Source: Pasteurella sp049941595
GTDB taxonomy: Bacteria > Pseudomonadota > Gammaproteobacteria > Enterobacterales > Pasteurellaceae
Length of the DNA stretch: 64,000 nt
Direction: 5' to 3'
Assembly (NCBI GenBank): GCA_049941595.1
Contig: JBNFNA010000002.1
Location: 62,001 to 126,000, forward strand
Shown: piece by piece, positions 17,528 to 24,989 of the stretch
How the letters are laid out: every line of letters starts with the position of its first letter
Numbering within the stretch: position 1 is the stretch's first letter
The notes under the pieces: generated by a model
Told to the model about the DNA's origin: nothing
The model's input: the letters and a program-made list of their open reading frames with translations, nothing else
Databases searched by the model: none
Program-made: the position numbers and the translations under genes

Positions 17528-17585
17528 AATTTCTCAAATTTCTGACCGCTCTTTTGCGCCACTATACCACAAGCCAGCCTGAATG

Positions 17586-18785
17586 TTAAAAACTTAAAAT
17601 GACCGCTTTAGCTAATTCTCTTGCTTTTTGATCAACCTCTAAAACGTCATCAACGCTATGAATTTGTTGCGGTTTAATTAAATCCACAACTTGTGCATTC
17701 ACTTTAGCAATATCCGTAAATTTAATTTGTGAATTTAAGAAACACTCAACTGCAATTTCATTGGCGGCATTCATTGCTGTTGTCGCATATTGACCTGAGG
17801 CAAAGGCATCAATCGCTAATTTTAAGCAAGGGTAACGTTGATAATCAGGCTGAATAAAGGTTAAGCCATTTAATTGATAGAAATCTAACGGTGCAACGCC
17901 CGCAAAAGTGCGGTTCGGATACGCCATTGTTTCTGCAATTGGGGTACGCATATCAGGATTTCCCATTTGTGCAATCACAGAACCATCGATATAGCGCACC
18001 ATTGAATGAATAATCGATTGAGGATGAATAATTACTTCCATTTCTTCTGCGCTTGCATTGAATAACCAACGGGCTTCAATATATTCCAAACCCTTATTCA
18101 TCATTGTGGCAGAGTCGACAGAAATCTTTTTCCCCATTGACCAATTCGGGTGAGCAACCGCTTGTTCTGGTGTGATATGTTCAAACTGCTCTAATTCAGT
18201 GTAACGGAATGGGCCACCTGAACCAGTTAATACAATTTTACTGATCCCTAATTCAGAAAGTGGGCAAAAACCAATTTTTTGCTGCGCTTCAGGCGGTAAG
18301 GATTGGAAAATTGCATTATGCTCGCTATCTACTGGCAATAATTGCGCACCATATTCACGCACCGCATCAATAAATAGCTGACCACAAGTCACTAATGCTT
18401 CTTTATTTGCCAATAAAACACGCTTACCAGCTTTCACTGCGGATAAAGTGGGTAGCAATCCAGCTGCGCCCACAATCGCCGCCATTACCATATCTGCTTG
18501 TGGATGTGCGGCTAATTCACAAATCGCTTGCTGACCTGCTAACACTTGAGTTGTGCATTGATGTGCTTTTAACTTTTCCGCTAACACTTTAGCAGCAGTA
18601 ACATCATCTAGTGCGACAAAGTGCGGTCGAAATTTCAAACATTGTTCAAACATCAATTCCACATTACGTCCACCCACTAATGCAAACGCATTGTATTTAT
18701 CAGGATTATGTTCAATAACGGATAAGGTACTTGTACCAATAGATCCTGTTGATCCTAAAATCACTAAATTTTGTTTATTTTGCAT
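17586..18785 (-). CDS. dxr: 1-deoxy-D-xylulose 5-phosphate reductoisomerase
   Basis: The second enzyme of the MEP isoprenoid pathway (ispC). The NADPH-binding GSTGSIGTSTL is at residues 11-21. NKEALVTCG and the metal site VDSEHNAIFQ (about 145-155) follow, then the substrate loop GSGGPFR and MMNKGLE. It has 399 residues, normal length. A USS lies directly over the ribosome-binding region before its ATG, leaving only a weak Shine-Dalgarno. It is the first gene of the dxr-uppS-cdsA-rseP-bamA-skp-lpxD run, with a terminator upstream that ends frr. Confidence 0.97.
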   Translation of the reverse strand: MQNKQNLVILGSTGSIGTSTLSVIEHNPDKYNAFALVGGRNVELMFEQCLKFRPHFVALDDVTAAKVLAEKLKAHQCTTQVLAGQQAICELAAHPQADMVMAAIVGAAGLLPTLSAVKAGKRVLLANKEALVTCGQLFIDAVREYGAQLLPVDSEHNAIFQSLPPEAQQKIGFCPLSELGISKIVLTGSGGPFRYTELEQFEHITPEQAVAHPNWSMGKKISVDSATMMNKGLEYIEARWLFNASAEEMEVIIHPQSIIHSMVRYIDGSVIAQMGNPDMRTPIAETMAYPNRTFAGVAPLDFYQLNGLTFIQPDYQRYPCLKLAIDAFASGQYATTAMNAANEIAVECFLNSQIKFTDIAKVNAQVVDLIKPQQIHSVDDVLEVDQKARELAKAVILSF

Positions 18786-18829
18786 ATTTCAACCGCACTT
18801 TACCGAGAAAAACCATTTGTTGCTTACAT

Positions 18830-18862
18830 ACTAAAAGACGCAGTAAGTTACTGCGTCTTTCA
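18830..18862 (-). terminator. Terminator after pyrH-frr
   Basis: A 13-bp perfect inverted repeat (18834-18846 with 18848-18860, core AAGACGCAGTAA) is followed by a short T run on the minus strand. It lies between the frr stop and dxr. Confidence 0.75.
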
Positions 18863-18881
18863 TTTTGATTTCAAACTACAA

Positions 18882-19439
18882 TTAGAAATCCATCAATTCT
18901 TTTTCTTTGTCCGCTAACACTTCATCCACTTTTTTCACATAAAGATCAGTGATTTTTTGGATTTCGTCTTGTGCTTTACGTTCTTCGTCTTCGCTGATTT
19001 CTTTATCTTTCAATAATGCTTTGATTTGATCATTTGCATCACGACGAACGTTACGTACTGCGATTTTACCTTGTTCTGCTTCGCCTTTTACGATTTTGAT
19101 TAAATCACGACGACGCTCTTCCGTTAATGGTGGAAGTGGAACACGAATTGTTGTACCTGCAGATGATGGATTTAAACCTAAATCAGAGGTTAAAATCGCT
19201 TTTTCTACCGCACTAATTAAGCTACGGTCAAATACAGTTACGGCTAATGTACGTGCATCTTCAGCAACCACGTTAGCTAATTGGCGTAATGGGGTTGGTG
19301 AACCATAATATTCTACTTGAATACCATCAAGTAAACTTGGTTGAGCACGACCTGTACGCACTTTCGCAATATGATTTTTAAAGGTTTCTAAGCTCTTTTC
19401 CATACGCGCTTGCGTATCTTTTTTAATTTCATTAATCAC
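18882..19439 (-). CDS. frr: Ribosome recycling factor
   Basis: Splits post-termination ribosomes together with EF-G. Its 185 residues are exactly the E. coli length, with diagnostic RTGRAQPSLLDGI, YYGSPTPLRQLA, PLPPLTEERRRDL and VRNVRRDAND. The start is GTG (ending at 19439), preceded by AAGGA; E. coli frr also uses GTG. It is downstream of pyrH, the usual order. Confidence 0.97.
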   Translation of the reverse strand: MINEIKKDTQARMEKSLETFKNHIAKVRTGRAQPSLLDGIQVEYYGSPTPLRQLANVVAEDARTLAVTVFDRSLISAVEKAILTSDLGLNPSSAGTTIRVPLPPLTEERRRDLIKIVKGEAEQGKIAVRNVRRDANDQIKALLKDKEISEDEERKAQDEIQKITDLYVKKVDEVLADKEKELMDF

Positions 19440-19523
19440 AAGAAGTCCTTATTTATTCAGTCAAACCAGTTAAGAAACTGGCAGTAAGTTTAATCTAATT
19501 TTGTACAAAAATCACGACAACTT

Positions 19524-20240
19524 TTATTCGCAGATCAGTGTGCCTTCCACTTCACCTAAAATCACACGACGTAATGCACCCGGTTTACCCATATTAAATA
19601 CACGAATTGGCATATTGTGGTCACGTGCTAACGTAAAGGCAGCTAAGTCCATTACTTGTAATTCTCTGTCGATAACTTCTGCATAAGTTAAGTTATTATA
19701 CAATTTAGCATCTGGATTTTTCGCAGGATCGCAGTCATAAACACCGTCTACTTTAGTTGCTTTTAAAACAACATCCGCCTCAATTTCAATACCACGTAAG
19801 CACGCAGCTGAATCTGTTGTAAAGAACGGGCTACCCGTACCAGCTGAGAAGATCACTACACGTTTTTCACGTAACATTTTGATTGCTTCAGACCAGTTAT
19901 ATGTATCGCAAATCCCATTTAATTGGAACGCAGACATTAATTTTGCATTCACATCAGCACGATGTAGTGCATCACGCATTGCTAAACCGTTCATTACAGT
20001 TGCTAGCATCCCCATATGGTCACCCACAACACGGTTCATCCCTGCTTTTGCTAACTTGGCACCACGGAATAAGTTGCCGCCACCCAATACAACGCCAACT
20101 TCAACGCCCATTGCAACTAACTCCTTAATTTCTAACGCCATTCTATCTAAAATCGATGGATCGATACCAAAACCCTCATCGCCTTGTAAAGCTTCACCGC
20201 TAAGTTTTAACAAAATTCGTTTATAGATTGGTTGGCTCAT
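19524..20240 (-). CDS. pyrH: Uridylate kinase
   Basis: Phosphorylates UMP to UDP; an amino-acid-kinase fold hexamer of 238 residues. The glycine-rich LKLSGEAL and VVLGGGNLFRG near the N-terminus, DHMGMLATVMN, and GTGSPFFTTDSAA (about residue 135) identify it. It is the promoter-proximal gene of pyrH-frr. No terminator-like stem is obvious between pyrH and frr except a 6-bp hairpin at 19466-19481. Confidence 0.97.
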   Translation of the reverse strand: MSQPIYKRILLKLSGEALQGDEGFGIDPSILDRMALEIKELVAMGVEVGVVLGGGNLFRGAKLAKAGMNRVVGDHMGMLATVMNGLAMRDALHRADVNAKLMSAFQLNGICDTYNWSEAIKMLREKRVVIFSAGTGSPFFTTDSAACLRGIEIEADVVLKATKVDGVYDCDPAKNPDAKLYNNLTYAEVIDRELQVMDLAAFTLARDHNMPIRVFNMGKPGALRRVILGEVEGTLICE

Positions 20241-20397
20241 CTTTTTTTCCTCGTTTCAATTAATATCGTAAGTTACAAAAAAATCGATCTATTCTAAAGT
20301 ATTCTCCTCGCTCTGTGAAGAATTTGGAAGTAGAATTTCATTATTGAAGTGGCTAAAATACAAAACAATTTGTTTTATCAGGAAGGAAAAAGAGAAT

Positions 20398-21981
20398 ATG
20401 TTTCAAAACGCAGGAATAGCAACCAAAATCTCTTACTTTTTGACCACACTTTTTGCTTTATTTTTAATAGCTTTCATTAGTTACTTTATTCTACTCGGCA
20501 CGGGTTTTTGGACAACATTTGAACTTTTACCTGTGCTTGCACTCAGTGCCGTAATGATTGTACTAAGCGCCTCCAAAAAAAGTTTCTATTTTCTACTCAT
20601 TCCATTAGTATTTAGCCACACCTTATATATGCCTGTTGGGCTAAATTTTGGTGCGCCGAGTTATCAATATATCGCCTCATTATTTGCCACAGATATGCTC
20701 GAAACCCGCGAGTTTCTGTTACAAATTCCATTCACAAGTTACTTAATTGCCTTCAGCATTATCCCGTTATTACTGCTGTATCGTTGGCTCACACAAAAAT
20801 ATGAAATCCAACTTTATAAAAACAAACTGTTTTTAGTGGCTGCTTTTTTACTTCTTGCCTTCTATTCGCCGGCAGCAATGTTTTTTAAAGAAATTTATAA
20901 ATCTGGAATGGAAGTGCAAGCAGAATTAGATCGTCTCAATAAGTTACGCTTAGAAACACAATGGAAAAATGTGAGCTTGCCACGTACGAAATATGATGAT
21001 TATGTGTTGGTGATTGGTGAAAGCGCACGTAAAGACTATCACCACGCTTATGGCTATCCGATTGAAAATACACCGTTTATGAGTAGTGCAAACGGCACTT
21101 TGATTGATGGATTCACTTCAGCGGGTACAAATACTGTTGCTTCTTTACGCTTAATGCTCACTCACAACGATAAAAATCAATGGAAACCCAAATATGAATT
21201 TAGTTTGGTGGATTTGATTAATGCGGCAGGAATGAAAACCTATTGGCTATCAAATCAAGGCTTCCTCGGTGAATATGACACACCAATTGCGGTGCTTGCC
21301 AGTAAGAGCCAATCTGTCCAATTCTTAAAAAAAGGGGGCAGTTTTAACTCGACCAATTATAGCGATTTCGATTTATTACCTAAATTCGATAATGTGCTAC
21401 AAGACAATGTACAAGGCCCACGTTTTATCGTGTTGCATCTTTATGGCTCTCATCCATTGGCTTGCGATCGCCTTACTGACTACCCTCGTATTTTTAAAGA
21501 AGGTGAGCTTTCTTCAGAGTATGAATACTTAAATTGCTATATTTCTTCGATTAAGAAAACCGATGATTTACTTGCACAGGTGCATAGTAAGCTGCAGCAA
21601 AATCAGCAAAAAAATCACCGCACTTTCTCGATGATTTACTTCTCTGATCACGGGCTTTGTCATACAAAAGGACAAAAAAATGACGTGTTCTTCAGCCAAA
21701 ACTGTGTGAGCCAAAGACACAATGATATTCCATTATTCAAAACCTCATCTGATGATACCGAAAGAAAATATTATAAGGTGTTTAAATCAGGTTTAAATTT
21801 CTTAGAAGGCATTGCCAATTGGATTGGAATCCAGCATCCCGAACTTGATCCAGAAATGGATTTATTCTCAAACCAAGCTGACAGCAATGATTATGGCTTG
21901 AAAAAAGAAATCCAAAAACGCACAACACCACTTGAGCCTGCAATTGATATTCGCAATGGTAAACAAGTGACGGATAAATAG
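20398..21981 (+). CDS. Phosphoethanolamine transferase (EptA/LptA-type sulfatase fold)
   Basis: A membrane-anchored enzyme of 527 residues. Five hydrophobic helices fill residues 1-175 and a periplasmic sulfatase-like domain follows. The metal and nucleophile motif is IGESARKDYHHAYGYP (about residue 208), where most relatives have GETAR: the nucleophile position is Ser instead of Thr. The second metal motif YFSDHGLCH is near 435. Such proteins add phosphoethanolamine to lipid A, Kdo or heptose. Which acceptor is used here is open. A TTG-started extension from 20344 is unlikely; the ATG at 20398 has GGAAGG upstream. It is a single-gene plus-strand unit ended by a hairpin at 22001. Confidence 0.85.
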   Translation: MFQNAGIATKISYFLTTLFALFLIAFISYFILLGTGFWTTFELLPVLALSAVMIVLSASKKSFYFLLIPLVFSHTLYMPVGLNFGAPSYQYIASLFATDMLETREFLLQIPFTSYLIAFSIIPLLLLYRWLTQKYEIQLYKNKLFLVAAFLLLAFYSPAAMFFKEIYKSGMEVQAELDRLNKLRLETQWKNVSLPRTKYDDYVLVIGESARKDYHHAYGYPIENTPFMSSANGTLIDGFTSAGTNTVASLRLMLTHNDKNQWKPKYEFSLVDLINAAGMKTYWLSNQGFLGEYDTPIAVLASKSQSVQFLKKGGSFNSTNYSDFDLLPKFDNVLQDNVQGPRFIVLHLYGSHPLACDRLTDYPRIFKEGELSSEYEYLNCYISSIKKTDDLLAQVHSKLQQNQQKNHRTFSMIYFSDHGLCHTKGQKNDVFFSQNCVSQRHNDIPLFKTSSDDTERKYYKVFKSGLNFLEGIANWIGIQHPELDPEMDLFSNQADSNDYGLKKEIQKRTTPLEPAIDIRNGKQVTDK

Positions 21982-22000
21982 AGAAAAAATAAAGACAACA

Positions 22001-22027
22001 AAAAAGCCAGCTATCGCTGGCTTTTTT
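22001..22027. terminator. Bidirectional terminator
   Basis: AAAAAGCCAGC (22001-22011) and GCTGGCTTTTT (from 22016) enclose a four-base loop. T runs on both strands let it end both the phosphoethanolamine transferase (+) and tsf (-). Confidence 0.88.
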
Positions 22028-22043
22028 CATCTGCTGTTAGCAA

Positions 22044-22892
22044 TTAGATTTTTTGCATTGCTGCAACTTCTGCTGCAAAGTCAGCTTCAACTTTTTCGAT
22101 ACCTTCACCCACTTCGAAACGTACGAAGTTAGTTACCTCAGCACCGCTTTCTTTTAAGAATTCACCTACAGATTTTGAAGGTTCCATTACGAATGGTTGA
22201 CCCGTTAATGACACTTCGCCAGTGAATTTCTTCATACGACCTTCAACCATTTTCTCTGCGATTTCACGTGGTTTGCCAGATTGCATTGCGATGTCAACTT
22301 GGATTTGACGCTCGTGCTCCACAACATCAGCAGGCACATCAGATGGGTTAACATATTCTGGACGGCTTGCCGCAACGTGCATTGCCACTTTCTTAAGTAA
22401 TTCTTCGTCAGCGTTTTTACCAGCAACTAATACACCGATTTTCGCACCGTGTAAGTATGAACCTACAACATCGCCATCTAAGAATTGAACGCGACGAATG
22501 TTCATATTTTCACCGATTTTAGCCACTAATGCTGCACGTTTTTCTTCAAATTGTGCTTGAAGTGCTTCGATTGCCACACCTTTGTTTGCTAATGCATAGT
22601 CAGCCACTTCGTTTGCTAAACCTAAGAAACCAGCATCTTTTGCTACGAAGTCAGTTTCACAGTTCATTTCAACTAATACACCGAAACCAGCGCCAACGCG
22701 AGCAAGGATTACACCTTCTGCAGCAACACGACCCGCTTTTTTAGCCGCTTTTGCTTGACCTGATTTACGCATGTTGTCGATTGCTAATTCAATATCACCA
22801 TTCGCTTCCACTAACGCTTTTTTACATTCCATCATACCTGCGCCAGTACGCTCACGAAGTTCTTTTACTAATGATGCTGTGATTTCAGCCAT
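22044..22892 (-). CDS. tsf: Elongation factor Ts
   Basis: The guanine nucleotide exchange factor for EF-Tu, 282 residues. The N-terminal helix pair has RTGAGMMECKKAL, and the core has NCETDFVAKD, the exchange site. The C-terminal region FVRFEVGEGIEK is conserved. It is encoded after rpsB, with a terminator between them that probably sets the ratio of S2 to EF-Ts. Confidence 0.98.
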   Translation of the reverse strand: MAEITASLVKELRERTGAGMMECKKALVEANGDIELAIDNMRKSGQAKAAKKAGRVAAEGVILARVGAGFGVLVEMNCETDFVAKDAGFLGLANEVADYALANKGVAIEALQAQFEEKRAALVAKIGENMNIRRVQFLDGDVVGSYLHGAKIGVLVAGKNADEELLKKVAMHVAASRPEYVNPSDVPADVVEHERQIQVDIAMQSGKPREIAEKMVEGRMKKFTGEVSLTGQPFVMEPSKSVGEFLKESGAEVTNFVRFEVGEGIEKVEADFAAEVAAMQKI

Positions 22893-22944
22893 TTTTTAAT
22901 CCTCTGTCCGCTTGATTTGTGCAATTTTTTAACCGCACTTTCGT

Positions 22945-22980
22945 ATAAAAAAGCAGGGAACTTACCTAAGCCCCCTGCTA
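22945..22980 (-). terminator. Intercistronic terminator between rpsB and tsf
   Basis: On the minus strand AGCAGGG (RNA order: 22979 down to 22973, then 22958 down to 22952) forms a GC-rich stem directly followed by six T. This is a standard intrinsic terminator inside the rpsB-tsf operon, so tsf depends on read-through. A single USS sits a few bases beyond. Confidence 0.8.
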
Positions 22981-23032
22981 ACCAATTAATCGTTGTGATT
23001 AATAATAAGGGCTTTCGCCTTATCTACCTGAA

Positions 23033-23755
23033 TTACTCAGCTTCTGCTACAAAGTTTTCTTCAGATACAGCGTCTTGGTTACGGCCTTCTTTAACTGCCG
23101 CTGCTGCTGCTGAAAGATATAATTGGATTGCACGTGCTGCGTCATCGTTACCTGGGATAACGAAATCAACACCATCTGGATCTGAGTTAGTATCAACGAT
23201 AGCAAATACAGGAATACCTAGGTTGTTTGCTTCTTTAACAGCGATGTGCTCGTGGTCTGCACCGATAACGAATAACGCATCTGGTAAACCACCCATTTCT
23301 TTGATACCACCAAGACTTAATTCAAGTTTCTCCATCTCACGAGTACGCATTAATGCTTCTTTCTTCGTTAATTTGTCGAAAGTACCATCTTGAGATTGAG
23401 TTTCTAAATCTTTTAAACGTCTAATTGATTGACGAACTGTTTTCCAGTTAGTCAACATACCACCTAACCAACGGTGATTGACATAATATTGTTGACAGTC
23501 TAATGCTGCTGCTTTCACTGCTTCAGTGGCTGCACGTTTTGTCCCAACGAATAAGATTTTACCGTTGTTACCCGCAATACGTGTTAATTCAACTAACGCA
23601 TCATTGAACATAGGAACAGTTTTTTCTAAGTTAATGATGTGAACACCGTTGCGTGGTCCGAAAATGAATGATTTCATTTTTGGGTTCCAGTAACGAGTTT
23701 GGTGACCGAAGTGAACGCCAGCTTGTAGCATATCGCGCATTGAAACTTGTGCCAT
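23033..23755 (-). CDS. rpsB: 30S ribosomal protein S2
   Basis: S2, 240 residues, with the characteristic MRDMLQAGVHFGHQTRYWNPKM N-terminus (Phe-Gly-His-Gln core), FVGTKRAA, and NLGIPVFAIVDTNSDP. The true start is the ATG ending at 23755, preceded by AAGGAA. The ORF is open 21 codons further, but this part lies in the structured leader. The C-terminal tail is Ala- and Glu-rich. Transcription likely starts near 23898, leaving a leader of about 140 nt. Confidence 0.98.
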   Translation of the reverse strand: MAQVSMRDMLQAGVHFGHQTRYWNPKMKSFIFGPRNGVHIINLEKTVPMFNDALVELTRIAGNNGKILFVGTKRAATEAVKAAALDCQQYYVNHRWLGGMLTNWKTVRQSIRRLKDLETQSQDGTFDKLTKKEALMRTREMEKLELSLGGIKEMGGLPDALFVIGADHEHIAVKEANNLGIPVFAIVDTNSDPDGVDFVIPGNDDAARAIQLYLSAAAAAVKEGRNQDAVSEENFVAEAE

Positions 23756-23776
23756 AATAATATTTCCTTTTAATTG

Positions 23777-23826
23777 GGGTTTAGCCTCCACATACCCAGC
23801 AAATCGACCGTTTGGCACCCCGATTT
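23777..23826 (-). promoter_or_regulatory. rpsB leader, likely S2 autoregulatory element
   Basis: The rpsB mRNA leader contains GGGTATGTGGAGGCTAAACC (minus strand), a hairpin-forming block very like the one I recall from gamma-proteobacterial rpsB leaders that S2 binds to repress its own and tsf synthesis. A second GGGGTGCC to GGCACCCC-type pairing is possible just upstream. The assignment is from remembered similarity and position. Confidence 0.6.
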
Positions 23827-23904
23827 ACCTTCACGATATGTGTGTGATGTCTAAGTTAATAATAAATGTGTGTGTTATTTTCAAAAGTCAAAATAACGGG
23901 GTGC

Positions 23905-23913
23905 TTTATACCA
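23905..23913 (-). promoter_or_regulatory. Extended -10 promoter of rpsB
   Basis: The minus strand reads TGGTATAAA (hexamer at 23905-23910), an extended -10 box. No strong -35 is visible at 17 bases. The predicted start near 23898 agrees with a long structured leader. Confidence 0.55.
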
Positions 23914-23961
23914 TAAAGAGCGGTCAAATTCTAGCAATTTTTTCCAACCACTTGCGATTTG

Positions 23962-23970
23962 TGCTATAAT
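23962..23970 (+). promoter_or_regulatory. Extended -10 promoter of the HlyD/RbbA efflux operon
   Basis: TGCTATAAT at 23962-23970 is a perfect -10 with the TGn extension, 42 bases before the ATG of the HlyD gene. The -35 region (TTCCAA) is poor. It lies back to back with the rpsB promoter. Confidence 0.6.
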
Positions 23971-24011
23971 TTTCACCACATTATCGTTCTTTCAGCATAA
24001 GGAGGAGTGTA

Positions 24012-24980
24012 ATGAAAAAAGGACTGTTTTTGATCCTGATTTTGGCGATAGGCTTTGGCGTTTATTGGCAACACTATCATCAACCAGAGCAAGATGCTCA
24101 TATTGTTCAGTCTAACGGTCGCTTGGAGTTTGCTCGCTTAGATGTCGCCAGTTTATATGCAGGACGCGTGGAGCAGATCTTTGTGCAAGAAGGGCAATAT
24201 GTAGCACAAGATACATTACTTGCCACCCTTTCTGCCGACAGTATTCAGGCACAAGTCGATACAGCAAAAGCCAAAGTCGAACAAGCACAACAAGCAGTTA
24301 AACGCACTCAAGCCCAATTCAACGCCCAACAGCAACAACTCAACACTGCTCAACTTGATGTTGATAATGCTCAACAACTTTTCAAAGATAAACTGATTTC
24401 CTCTAGCGAATTAACTAAACGCATTGCCCTGCGTGATGCGGCTTTTGCTAGTTTGAATGCGTTGCAATCGGGGATTGACGAAGCCGAAAGCGTGGTAAAA
24501 CAAGCCACAGCACAACTCCTGCAAGCCCAAAGCGTATTAAATGATCTGCATATCAAAGCACCGAAAGCTGGTCGCATTGAATATCGTCTCGTTGAACTGG
24601 GGGCAGTCATTGCACCTGGGCATAAAATTGCGAGCATTATTGATTTAACCGATGCGAGTATGAACTTGTTTTTCCCAGCACCTATCGTCAATCAAATCCC
24701 CTTAAACAGTGAAGCGCGCATCCTGTTTGACGGATTAGATGCCGTCTTCCCCGCCCAAGTCACTTATATTGCTTCAGAAGCCCAATTCACCCCAAAATTT
24801 GTGGAAACGCAAAGTGAACGAGAAAAATTGATGTTCAAAGTGAAGTTACAAATTCCACAAGATATCGCAACAAAATATACAGATTATTTAAAAGCTGGAA
24901 TGACGGGCAATGGTTTTGTTCGCTTGCATAATGCAGATGATTGGTCTGCGGATCTTCAGGTAAAATTACCGAAAGAATAG
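24012..24980 (+). CDS. HlyD-family membrane fusion protein (YhiI-like)
   Basis: The periplasmic adaptor of a tripartite exporter, 322 residues. A signal anchor (residues 1-19) is followed by the first half of a lipoyl domain (VEQIFVQEGQYVAQDTLLATL, residues 51-71), a long Gln/Ala-rich coiled coil (about 75-180), the second lipoyl half (LHIKAPKAGRIEYRL) and a beta-barrel domain. It matches E. coli YhiI, whose genes for RbbA (YhiH) and YhhJ follow, as here. AAGGAGGAG lies before the start. It is the first of four closely packed genes. Confidence 0.88.
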   Translation: MKKGLFLILILAIGFGVYWQHYHQPEQDAHIVQSNGRLEFARLDVASLYAGRVEQIFVQEGQYVAQDTLLATLSADSIQAQVDTAKAKVEQAQQAVKRTQAQFNAQQQQLNTAQLDVDNAQQLFKDKLISSSELTKRIALRDAAFASLNALQSGIDEAESVVKQATAQLLQAQSVLNDLHIKAPKAGRIEYRLVELGAVIAPGHKIASIIDLTDASMNLFFPAPIVNQIPLNSEARILFDGLDAVFPAQVTYIASEAQFTPKFVETQSEREKLMFKVKLQIPQDIATKYTDYLKAGMTGNGFVRLHNADDWSADLQVKLPKE

Positions 24981-24989
24981 AGGTGTGCA

